Shown piece after piece: positions 44,717 through 55,822 of a stretch of 64,000 nt of DNA (its first letter is position 1; each line of letters begins with the position of its first letter). Made by a program: the position numbers and the translations under genes. Source of the stretch: Fusarium oxysporum f. sp. lycopersici 4287 (taxonomy: Eukaryota > Ascomycota > Sordariomycetes > Hypocreales > Nectriaceae). The notes beneath the pieces were generated by a model that ran no database searches, was not told the origin of the DNA, and saw only the letters and a list, made by a program, of their open reading frames with translations. The DNA is taken from contig NC_030997.1 of NCBI RefSeq assembly GCF_000149955.1, positions 248,001-312,000 of the forward strand, read 5' to 3'.

Positions 44717-46595
44717 CTACAGACTTGCAAGAGTCTCTGCATCGCTCTGCTGCCATGGATGCATGCGCTCAATTGACTCAATCAACTTACGAGTTTGGGA
44801 AGATTGGGGCTTGATCTCAGTTTCGAAGGGCTTCGGATGACTGACAACTCCAGACGTAAACTCAGCCTTGGGCATCTCAGCTCCCTCTTTCACTCCGATG
44901 TCAAACACGACAAGTGTCTGCGCCATATTGAGAAACAGTGTCTTGTCAGACATGGCTTGCGCTGGGCAGATTCTTCGACCAAAGCCAAAGACAAAACGGC
45001 CCGGGTCTGTCTCAGCCTCCGGACCAAGAAAGCGCTCTGGTCTGAAAGCCATTGGATCGTGGTAGAGTGCGGAGTCATGACAGATTTGCCTTTTAGCGGC
45101 GTCAGTTAATACCAGAATATGGGAATTAGATGATGAGCTTACCAGATATTCGGAAGTATCATTGCGCCCTTTGGAATAAGATACCCGTCGATAACATCGT
45201 CTTGAGAGGTTGTATGGGGAAGACACATTGGTCCGACAGGATGCCATCGGAGGACTTCCTTCACAAGCGCATTGACGTATGGCAAGCTTTGTCGATCCGA
45301 TAGCGTGGGTAAGCGGTCTCTCCCGATGACCTCGTCAATCTCATAGTGGGCTTTCTTCTGAGCCTCGGGAAAAAGGGTCATAGCGAGAAAGAACGTCGTG
45401 ATGGCAGACACGGTCTTGTCAATGGTCAGCTGCGTCATTCCGCCTACTCGAGGCTTATCATACCGTATCAGCACCTGCAGCGTAGAGAGATGCCGCTAGC
45501 CATTTGTTCTCAGAGTATTCCTCATCCGTCAAGCTTTTCTTCTGCAGTAGCTGAGACAGGAACGATGTATTATCCTTGCCATTGGCCATTTGATACTCCA
45601 CGAAAGCCGCTGGGTCCTCAACCGAGCTCTCGAGGTTAGACCTCCACTGCTTCGCTGTAGATTTGAAAACAGCTCCAGGGAACCACTCGGGGACATATTT
45701 CACTAAAATGGACTGGTTAGGACACTATTCCTCATTGGGACTTTGACACCTTACAAATTGGGATGAGGTCAACCATAAAGGCCCCAGGCTTGGCCGCGAT
45801 GCCAAACTCATCTACGACCTTTCGTACCGTAATAAGTAGAGGATCAGGTTTGAACTGCTCAGCGGTGTATCCGTAGACAACCTTAACGATCACAGAGCCA
45901 GCTTGCCTGAAGCAGATGTCAGTGTTGTCATCGGATATTTGGACAGAGAAGCTTGAACTGACTTCTGTATATGCTCAACCAAACGGTCAGGGTCTCTAAG
46001 TAAATGCAGCAGAAAATGTCCAACTTCAATCTCTTGTATGGCGTCGTTGGTCTTGATGCTAGCTTCCGACTTTAGGCAAACGTGAGCCTTCTTGCGGTGA
46101 CTGCGAAGCTGGCCGTTATATGGCAGAAAGCTCAAGGTCTTGTCCCAGCCAACCCTGTTATTTATGAGCAGGCGAATTCGTAGTGAGCAAGGAGATATGC
46201 GCGCACATTTCACCAGCGAAAGTCATCTTTGATCTGCTAGAATGTTTGGCTGAGCGATCGTTGAGGATGGTCTGAGCCAACTTCGCGTCGTTGATGATGA
46301 CGAGGGTTTGACGGAAGACCGTAATGGAACTAATGTTCCCTGACGCGTTCATCGTTAATATTTGAGAGAATTATGGGCTTTGATTGATCATACCGTATAA
46401 GTCCTTATGCTTGGCCCATTGATGCGCCTCGAATTCGCCAGCTCGTGGGAGATCTAGTACATTACCGACAAGAGGAAGACCTCGGGGCCCAGGAGGTAGC
46501 TGCGCATTATGCGATGTTTTGGCAAGAAGTTTGGTGACGTATATAAACACGAAGGTTATGACACCGGTGTAAACAATTAGCGAGGCGGACTCCAT
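44717..46595 (-). CDS. Cytochrome P450 monooxygenase (OrdA-like)
   Basis: Seven exons (46394-46595, 46207-46339, 45963-46154, 45755-45906, 45464-45702, 45143-45414, 44717-45089) join in frame to 520 residues. An N-terminal membrane anchor is followed by LPPGPRGLPLVGN. The I-helix motif AAGADTT spans a splice site, the ExxR motif is KEVLRWHP, and the PERF motif is RPERFL. The heme loop is FVFGFGRRICPAQ. Blocks such as DLYG-NISSITVF and SAKHSSRSKMTFAGEM resemble fungal secondary-metabolism P450s of the O-methylsterigmatocystin oxidoreductase type. It oxygenates a small molecule at the ER with NADPH-P450 reductase. Divergent to an FAD monooxygenase 1.75 kb away. Confidence 0.9.
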
Positions 46596-48349
46596 GACCA
46601 CAGAAAGTTGAGAACTGGATAAGCGAAACATTAACAACTGGCAAGGGGCATAATAATGAACGTGACGGTCGGTAAGCTCTGGCGACGCCCGATTTTTAAG
46701 AGTATTGCATCCAGCACAAAACACTAGACTCCTTACCGTAGTCGCTAGCTATTCGAGGACTGCTTAACTGGGCTGTTACGCCATGAATCAACAGGTCCAT
46801 CAATGAAAACTAATCATCTTCCCTCCTGGCAGTAAAATTCCTGCTCAAATGGACGGTAAAGCATGGAAGACATGCGCCAAGACAGCTCTACAGACAAACA
46901 TTTCCACCAACATGGCGCTACGATCTGATTGTGTTACATGAAGCCAGCACTAGTGTCGTCCACCAACAAACTGGCTTATTGGAGAACGTGTGACTGGCCA
47001 TTTCAGCACGCTACGTAAAACTTGCAGAAAATCCGAGGTTTAGTCCTGAGATGAGCTGGCATGGCTTTAATTGTTTGTCTGATCGGGATGGTAATGCCTG
47101 CGACCCGAATGGTGGACCGGTGCAGTCACTTGACGATTGGAGTCCGTGATAGGGGTACAAGGAATTGACCTCGTCAATTTGAATCAGGTTGAGATAGGGT
47201 TTCCTGACTGGGCCTCGCGTATCTACACAGGTGTAATTGTAACAGATCCGATCTGAGAAGGGCTTGATTATGACTGAGATGCCTATGTCACAGGACCAGT
47301 GTGCAGACCTTTATTCAATTTAGCAGAGAAAAGGTGGATGCCATACTTGCGAAGGAAATAAACAGAGAATATGCGAATAGATCTTGCGTAGTACTTGTCT
47401 ACTGAAGAACTCCAGCAGAGAAGTGTATTTCGTGATCCCATCTAAAACTTGAGTAGCGATCGCTTCTGCAACGCAGCAGATCGTTCATGCTATCACAATA
47501 GAGATAGAAGTATCCATAGCAGTCTGGATTGGCTTTTTGCAATTGCGAAGTTGTATTGGGTGACAAGACAAAGGGATTTATATGCAGTGACTCCCTATCA
47601 GTTATACGCTGATAATCGCTCACGGATGCGAATTTTGCAGAGCGCATATGCGATAAAGGACTTAGCCCTTGAGGTAGAAGCATGTTCTGCATAAGTAGTA
47701 TCACACCGGGTCAATAAAGTGCATGCTATATAATAGACGTCGTTGTAAATTCCTTGATGCTCAATATTAGCAAAGCTTGAAGTCATGATTCTATATCGAG
47801 CAACTTCAGGCAAGGCAAAATTGGTACGTACATATCATGCTCTTCAAAGATATCCAATGCCGGTTTTTGAGGCGTAGTATTATTTGCATCTATCGAAATT
47901 CTATTTACGTATTCGCCAGGGCGAGTATGAGAGGAGACATTGTGTAACAAAGGCAGAGAAGGATCACGATCTTTCCGAAACGATGGGCCCTTTCGGCAAA
48001 GATACTCTCGACCCCAAAAGCCGCACTCATGACATGACCAATGCGGAGAAATCAGGTTCCCGGCTGATTAGAGCAATAAGGTTTGGAGAGCAGCAAAGAC
48101 CTATTTCTATTTGTTGTAGTCGTTGTTTTAGGCCAAGACAGAACTACCGACTGCGACGTTAGCAGAGCCTCTGCGGAGACTTCGGCCCATGACCCCGCTC
48201 TTATGCCGAGTTAGTCATCGTGTCAGGCACGGCAATCGCTTTCCATCTGATGTGAGAATCCGTAATCTGACATACAAATGAGAGAATTAATAAAGAAGCC
48301 CACTGGCCATTTCTCCCAACAAGCATAGTTCATTTTCAACCCTCAGCAA
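46596..48349. other. Long intergenic stretch between P450 and FAD monooxygenase
   Basis: 1.75 kb between divergent starts. Short frames at 47399-47813 (minus) and 47884-48162 (plus) lack motifs or convincing composition. I see promoters at most. Confidence 0.35.
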
Positions 48350-49768
48350 ATGATTCCAACTGAAGATCAACCTGTCCTCATCATAGGTGCTGGTATAAGC
48401 GGCCTGCTTCTTGCACAGAGTCTCTCACGACATGGTATTCCCTTCCGTGTATTCGAACGCGACACAGACCTTGAAACACGTGGCGTAGGATGGGGTCTCA
48501 CTCTTCTCTGGACGCTGCCTGCCTTGAAAGCACTTTTACCCAAGCCTCTGTTCGATCGCTTGCCAGAAGCCTATGTCGATCGAGAAGCTGTTACCCAAGG
48601 GCTGTCGTCGAGCTTCCCGTTCTTCGAATTGAGTACAGGAGAGCTCAAGGCCTCTGTACCTAAAGCACCAGAGGCAGAACGCGTCCGAGTGACAAGACAG
48701 GGTCTCAGAGTTCTGCTAGCCACTGGGATTGACATTGAGGTACGTTGCAGCCCTGAGTCCAGTTTTCCTGCACTGACACTTCCGGATATCAGTGGAGTAA
48801 AGCTGTTACCGGAGTCGTGTCGACAGACGACTCTGTCACTGCTTCATTCGAGGATGGCAGCTCAGTGACTGGGAGTTTACTCGTCGCATGTGATGGCAGT
48901 CACTCACGAGTGCGTCGCTCACTGTTCCCCGAGTGGAAGCTCCAAGACATTCCTGTTCGAATGCTAGGCATCAAGATGGAGCTATCACCTTCACAGATCA
49001 AGCCAATTCGCGACCTTGATCCCTACTTCTTTCACAGCACAAACTCGAGGAATGACACCTTCATATACTTTAGTGGTAAGTCACTAGACTTTGTTCTGAC
49101 TATAAACGTTGCTCATGGCCACTAGTCCTCGACGCGCCAGGCAATCACGCCGATACCAGCCGCCCGTACATCGGGCAACTATGTGTCTCGTGGCCATATC
49201 GCGAAGGTTTCCTGAACAGACCTTCTCCTATCGAGATTCCGGAGACACCGGAAGAGAAGTACAAGTTGGTTCAAGAGTTGACTCTCACCTGGGCGGGATG
49301 CTTTCGTCCGCTTGCATCCGCAGTCTCGCTGGATAGCGAGATGAAAGGTCTCAAGATACAAGACTTGACCCCTCCGACAGACTTCCAAACGGCTGGCCGA
49401 GCTGTACTCATGGGAGATGCTCTTCACGCAATGGCAATGTGTAAGACTCATCTTTCATTCTTTGTATACCTATAGCTAACAACGAAGACCGGGGAGAGGG
49501 CGCAAACCATGTCATCTTCGACGTTAAAGACTTTGTGGAACGAGTTGTTCCTGCTCTCAGCGGCGATGGCGATCTGAGATCCGCGCTGGATGAGTATGAA
49601 CGAGCGGTCATTACCCGAACGCGTCCAGCAGTACTGGCCTCGAGGCGAGCCTGTCTTGATGCGCATAATTGGAAGAGAATTAGCAAGATGAGCCCGCTGT
49701 TGACAAAGCGCATGCCATACATAGAATTTGAGGAGACTGAGAATGTTGAAGCACTGCATAGACTTTAA
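48350..49768 (+). CDS. FAD-dependent monooxygenase (aromatic-hydroxylase type)
   Basis: Exons 48350-48739, 48793-49075, 49126-49440 and 49488-49768 join in frame to 422 residues. The GxGxxG FAD motif is LIIGAGISGLLLAQSL at the N terminus, followed by FRVFERD. RVTRQGLRVLL is the Arg motif. LLVACDGSHSRVRRSLFP is the DG motif, and AVLMGDALHAMAMCYRGEG (across the last splice) is the GD motif. It hydroxylates or epoxidises a small molecule with NAD(P)H and oxygen. The first ATG is at the correct distance from the glycine motif. Divergent to a P450, it could be part of a small biosynthetic or detoxification pair. Confidence 0.9.
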
Positions 49769-49769
49769 G

Positions 49770-50235
49770 AAGATAATTAATATAGATTTTTACTTTGGGG
49801 ATCATTTAAAATATTTAATTATTATAAATGAATTATAAAAATAAAAATCTAAATAATTACTTACTATATTAAATAGAATAAAGTATTGCATATAAAGCTT
49901 TTTACTCATAGCTAGCTTTAAATTATAGTATACTTCTCTAAGAAAAGGCTTACTTATTAGTTTATTTACATTATTGGAAATTCATAGCAAAAAAAGACAC
50001 CTCACTGAAAGACTCTTAAGTACTATATAATCTCATATTTAATCACGGCTAGTATGGAAGCCAGCTGTTAAAGGTTAAGTTAGCTAACTAATTAGGTTAT
50101 AGTAAATAACCTGTCTTAAATGAAAGAAACTCTGTAATACCTTTTTATGCCTGTATGAAGAGCAGGACTTGATATAGTATAACTCTTCTATGTAATAGTA
50201 TAAGGCGCTTATGAAAAGAACAAGCTAGTCGTAAT
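49770..50235. repeat. AT-rich, RIP-like island
   Basis: About 470 bases composed almost wholly of A and T, with abundant TA dinucleotides and few C or G. The edges are abrupt: just after the monooxygenase stop on the left, and near 50235 on the right, where the sequence turns GC-balanced (CAGGCGCGGCGC at about 50260). This is what repeat-induced point mutation leaves of a transposon. The original element cannot be recognised. No ORF is present. Confidence 0.55.
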
Positions 50236-50762
50236 GAATGTTACGCTTACAGTAAGACACATCAGGCGCGGCGCTCTGTCGGCTTACACTTGGCAAGCTT
50301 TGGTCGGAGGATTCTACTAGTTCAGGATTTATCAATGCAGCGGAATAAAAAAACAAAAAACTACAGGTCACAAATACCCGGAGCCAATTGGCCGGCAGTG
50401 GCCAAGATAGGCAGAATCTCGAACTCGCCCAGGGTTTCAACCAGCCCATGAATGCAGCCGTAGTGGACCGCTATAATTATGCGCGTCCCCCTACAGATGT
50501 CGCCTGTACCGCTTTGGGAACGCCCCTGAGACAACCAAATTACAGGCACAGTTGCCCCTGGGAACGAAAAGCCTCCCCAAGACGAGCTGGAAGAAACAAC
50601 AGGGGCTCACTGGCCAAAATGGCGCTAAAATAGAGCCCTGGGCTGGTTCCTGATCAATAAGATAGTGCGTAAAAGTCTCTTCGAGGCCTCTCAATGTCTC
50701 TGTTTCTATCTGCAATACGGTTCTGTATCTAACTTGGCATTTCTACGTGGAGGCTGGCCATT

Positions 50763-52475
50763 ATGGCTTCCAATTCGTTTCCACCACTTCCACTACTACC
50801 CCTACACATTGTCGGAAATATCCTCGAGCATTCAGACTCAATTCAGCAGCTGGGCACAACCATATTGAGTCATAGCATCTTTTACGATGCATTCAAAGAA
50901 CACCCTCGCTACATTGCCCAGAGTATTATCACCACGCAGATTCCCGAGACAACTTTGCCGTATGCATTGCTATCACTTGAGTCTAGCCGAATGGCACCTG
51001 GAGATAGAGCAGCTATCAATGGAATGCTAGCTCGTTTCTGCCCAAAGTCCCATGACACAGGCGAGTCTGGGAATAGTTTTACGTGCTTCCACCATCTCTC
51101 AGAGACACTTGCCACCCCTCCTTTGTCGCTAAACACACTCTCTTGGTCTGACTATGCCTCTCTAAGCCGAGACTATGAGGTAGTGTTGCTTTTACGCCAG
51201 ATTATGGCTGAAGAGTCTGTAACCATGTTGAATATTTTTGGTATCAAACACACTGCTTCACTCACAACGGCCGAAAAGTTCCGCCTCAATAGATCATTCT
51301 ACCTCTTCCAGACAGTCTGCAATATGTTTTGTACCAATGTTTGGCCAGAAGACTGGCGATTCAATTTCGACAATTACATGTTACGATTTGATCATACACC
51401 CGAGGAGTATCTAGGGGTGCTTTTCCACTACTTCTCGCCTTGGGTTAACCACCAGCTGTTGTGTGTATACCGTTTTCTCGAAAGGAATATCGTGCGCTGT
51501 GAGTACACACCGGAACCTTCATTAGTGCCTCCAGAATTAACCAGACCGACTTCACAGCCTTTGATTACCTTGCTGAGAACGATATCGGATATGCTGGGTG
51601 GAGCGCCAGATATGTATACACCGACAGCAGCTTCATCAGGTGCCATGAATTGGTTCGTCATCACCTTCTGTCCCCTCGCATTTTGTGGTTTTCACGCTAC
51701 CAAAACAAACCCAGCCACCTTTTATGAGATGTGCTCGTATTCTAACATATGTCTGATATAGTTTACCCGCGGACTTTCTTTCCACTTGACGGTCTACCAG
51801 ACGAAGGGCTACGAGGCCACATCGCAGCTACTGAAACCGCCCCCAGGTGTTGAGCCTCGATATGCCTTAGACGGCGTCTCGGGCCTCTTCGAGTGCTTGA
51901 ATGATCCGTTGGAAGTACTTATGGAGAAATATCAACTCTGGGATATAAAGGTTGGTGACCTCACCTCTGAACATTGGGACTTGCTCTCGCGGCCACAGGA
52001 TGGAGAGTTTGATGGTCTGCAATCGAGTTCATGTCACAATTGGAAGTGTGCTTGGTACGACACCAACTTCAACGAGTGCCAGATGGCCAGATTTGTGTCC
52101 TGGCTTGTCGAGTGCGCATACGTCATATGGGACTACTCTGGCATTCCTGATAGGCTTTTATCTGAAAAGCTCAAAGCCATGTCTGACTGTAAAGCCCCCT
52201 ATGGGCCACGCAGAGGTCTCTCCGCAACAGAGGATGATATTCGGTCCATGGATCAACGGCTGGATATCTATTTGCGTGGTGGCGAAGGCTGGTGGCCTAC
52301 CAAAGGTGTTGATTTCAGCAGGGTTACTGGGCTTACGGAACAGGACAAGGAGGAATTGCTTTGTGAGTGGAGGTTCTGTGGCTGGGTAGAATCAAGTAAG
52401 CGTAAACGAAGTGGCAGTTCCAGCTCTTGTTCTTCAGTCAAGTCTACTGTTTCTGTCCGCCGGCGTTACTCTTGA
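50763..52475 (+). CDS. F-box-like hypothetical protein with an in-frame TAG
   Basis: The frame starts with LPLLPLHIVGNILEHSDSI, an F-box-like leucine-rich motif seen at the start of many fungal hypothetical proteins. It runs to TAG at 51759-51761, then continues in the same frame as FTRGLSFHLTVYQTKGYEA and so on to 52475 (570 codons in all). The C-terminal part is rich in Trp and ends in a Ser/Arg tail. An intron is possible: a TCTAAC branch and TATAG acceptor lie right at the stop. Only a weak GTCATC donor near 51657 would keep frame. Otherwise the TAG is a nonsense mutation. The function may be substrate recognition for ubiquitin ligase, by analogy only. Confidence 0.55.
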
Positions 52476-52935
52476 TGGTTCTTCTTGAGAAGCCGAGCTG
52501 TATTACTAGTGTATGATAGTTAGTTAGTGAGACAATGTCAGATTCCATCGCCAGCTTGAATCTGTACAGGCGGAGTGACATTTGTGAGCTGGATGATACA
52601 GACAATTGTGAGTGTCAGAAGTCGTATCTCAGATATCAATTGAATACATTGCGGCTGGGTTCGGCCTGAAGAGTGGACAATCATAGCTTTCAGGATAAGC
52701 CGCCGACACAACAGTAACATTATGGCTGTAAGAAAAACGCAAGCGTCGATGAGGAAGGTTCTTGATCAAGGAAACGATTGGTAAGTAGTTCTAACTAAAA
52801 AGTAATATTACAAAACATCGCGTGGGAGGATGCGCGACGTGTCTCAAGGTGATCGAATATGAAGCAACACAGTAGATGTACCCCTCAGCCAGCCCGAAAC
52901 ATCCGCCTCATCACCAAAAGACCAAATACTGTTAC

Positions 52936-54530
52936 CTAGTTTCCCTTACGCCTCTTGAGTGTATTCGTCCTTTCAAGACCTTTTCGGGGCCTTCCGCGCC
53001 TAGCCGGTCCAGATCCCCTCTTCGCCTTGTCCAGCTGTCGCTGATTCTCTTGGAGAACGTCCATCAAATTGAGAGGCGCCTCTTCACTCATAAAAACGCG
53101 ACTATCCCACTTCCGCTTCCTCTTATTGGTGGCAGGCTTGCTAGCAGACTTAGCGGCAGTGGTAGCTCCGGCATTGGCTGATCCTCGATCGCCCCCGACC
53201 TGCTTTGGGTCCGGGACCGACATGAAGCCATCCAGAAACGCTCGCCCGGCTGGCGTATTTCGGTACGCTCGCAACTTACTCATGAGGGCCTCGTCAGGTA
53301 GTTGTGGCTGCTGAATAGCTCTAGCCCATGAGGGCCCAGCCTTTCGCCACTCTTGGCACCCCTTCAACATCCTGACAACTTCGGAGTTCTTGCAACATGT
53401 CGAAGCAGAGCGATGGCTCTCGGGGCAGTTGACACAGCGGTAGGGCCCAGCTGTGGTGCACTGACTTGTATGGTGGCTCCCCGCACACTTACCGCATTGT
53501 GTTGCCATTTTGCACTCATGGTGGAGATGCGAAGGCTTGTTGCAGTTGCGGCACCACACATTGAGGCCACGAAGATCGATGGGCCTGAGAAGAGTCGGTC
53601 AGCGATTGCTACGCATTCTAGGATCAAAGCTTACTTGGCTGGTAGCTGTTGCTTGCCTAGTATCACACCGCTGCCCTTCCAAAGCTTCTCTGCATCCTCT
53701 CGGGATTCCATGGACAAGATGAGTGCACCAGATGACGTAAAAGCATCGGCAATCTCAACTTCGTTCCAGAGAGACCAAAGTGCCTTTTGCGACCTGGGAT
53801 TCTCGTTGGCCCTCGCATAATAGTTCAAGATTTCAACAGAGTACCGCTTCGGCATAACCCTGCAATTCGGGTCAAGTCCAATGATAGCGCTGAGCTTGCC
53901 AGCCTCGAGACGGATCTTGTCATCCCAGGCATCGTTGGCGACAGTCAGCAACATGGTCTTGTTTCCAAGAAGTCGCATGTCTGTGACCATATTCCAAGGG
54001 GAGCCTGCATCCCGTAATCTTTTGATAGCCCGCTCGCAATCCGAGCCGTTCTGTAACTTCTTGTAGTTGTCCTCGCCCAACTTGACTCTGATCTTAGCCC
54101 TGGTGTCCAGGACCGTATCCGGCATCTGATGCAAGAGCACTTTGAGAATCTCGTGGAGAGTCATGCCGGTTTGAAGATTTTGCGTAATGACCATCTCCAA
54201 AGTGCCTTTGAGCAGATCATTAAGATTTGCGAGGGACTCTTCCATTGTTGGGGAGATTGCGAGGTTTGCAATACCATCCGCGCTGGTGTTATCAGCTGGA
54301 CCGGCTCCGTCAGGAGGAAGACCGTCGGAAGTCACGACATCATCTTCATCATTGTTGTCCTGAAAGCTCTCGCCCGCACCGCGTGTTTCGTTCTCTTGGA
54401 ACGGGGCATCATCTTCTGAGAGTTCAAAATCTGCTTCTTCCAAGTCTGGCAGGGATGAAGCGTTGGGACTATTGACTTTGTCCTCGAGAGTCTGAGTGGA
54501 TTCCGGAGACTTAGGCTGTGAATCGGACAT
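52936..54530 (-). CDS. Gag-like zinc-knuckle protein of LINE origin
   Basis: Exons 53635-54530 and 52936-53584 join in frame to 514 residues. The intron (53585-53634) has a GTAAGC donor, a GCTGACC branch and a CTCAG acceptor. Residues 1-90 are acidic and disordered. The middle (about 95-290) is an RNA-binding-like Gag domain (LGEDNYKKLQNGSDCERAIK, WNEVEIADAF). The second exon carries three zinc-knuckle-type motifs: CRNCNKPSHLHHEC, CGKCAGSHHTSQC and CVNCPESHRS-STCC. A Lys/Arg-rich tail follows (RRGRPRKGLERTNTLKRRKG), probably nuclear-targeting. It resembles ORF1 proteins of fungal LINEs, which bind element RNA. The frame is fully open. Confidence 0.8.
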
Positions 54531-55822
54531 TTAGAGAATGAGATGTAAGCGTAAGTTGTAAGGTAGCAATAGAAGAAAACAAACAAATGTTGGAGTTGAC
54601 AGATGGGTGTAGTGGAAATTGTTACTTGGCTGGAGGCGTATAACCACGAAGCATAAATGATTGACGGCTGGATCAAATTTCAACAGTGGGTTTTAATCAT
54701 GGTAAACAATTAGTTAAGTCATTGACCATCGTCATCATTGTTTTGTCAACAACTTCACGCGTCTTTTCAACCATGGTTCTGCGTCTTCTGTGAACCGAAA
54801 GGGGACTGGATACGGAGATTAGCCACGGCAGGAAATTAGAGACTGTGTTCTAGACTTGGGGCAGAAAAACAATGCGGCCATAACAATAGACATCGGAAGA
54901 CCTGAGACACTGCACGGAGTGTAAAAAGAAAAGAAGTCAGTCAAAAGGCCTGCAAGGTTTTCAGCTTACGTTGAACCTGTCTGGGTCGTTCTCCCCTTGG
55001 GGGTGTCGTCGTGAGAAAATGCTGGGCAATCAATATTGGGCTCGTAGGGTTCTAGCGTCGGACAAAAGGACTTGTATACCAACTTGCAAGCAATGGCTTA
55101 TCACAATATTGTTCCGCTGTCCAGTATCTCAGGTCTAAACAGCCAATTCCGCCAATGGTTGAAGGTGCGGACCAAAAGCAATGACTGTGAATTGTAAGAG
55201 TACATACAAATCACATTATGGAAATTAGTGTCGGGTAGCTTCAGTTTCTTGAGCAGCTGGAACTGGGCCCAGTCAGCGACAGATACCGCCGCCAATTGGT
55301 GGGCGACCCATAGCGCACCTAGCGCGCATTCGTACCTTGGCAATAGCGCAGCGGCCGATGCCTACAGTGATAATTTGCAAGCATGAAAAAAAGAAACGAA
55401 AAGACAAGCGCTTGTTAGTCACATTTTCGAGTGGACAAACGCCGCCGAGCCTTTCGACTGCGGTAAGGCTTGAGAAGTTTGACCCTGCAGCAATGTAACC
55501 ATTTCTACTCCGTACAGACCCTGGAATATCAAGCAAGGAATAGTGTATCATAAGCTGGTTAGCCTTGGCACCAAGAGGTTGCTGGGGAGAATGCCATGTT
55601 TGATCGAGTCGTAAACAATAACACCTTTGTGATGAGATTAGGCATCACACTTCTTGTTGATTAACTGGCTGTTACATCCTGCCCAGAAATGTCACGATCG
55701 ATGCCATACACGAACTCTGGAGCACTATCACCACACCGAATTCCAGCTGAAACTCTCTTCTCACTAGAACAACTAAATCCTCACCTCATACACTTTGGTA
55801 TATAATTTTCTTTCTGGGCGTT
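54531..55822. promoter_or_regulatory. Bidirectional intergenic region between Gag-like and RT genes
   Basis: 1.29 kb with no convincing ORF. A TATATAA element lies at about 55799-55805, just before the RT-gene ATG. It should contain promoters for both divergent genes. Confidence 0.35.

Noticed and set aside
47399..48162. Several 70-100 codon frames between P450 and monooxygenase
   Set aside because: Short, mutually overlapping and without recognisable features.
53364..54475. Long plus-strand frames opposite the Gag-like gene
   Set aside because: They are shadows of the Gag-like coding exons, which have zinc knuckles and a matching intron.
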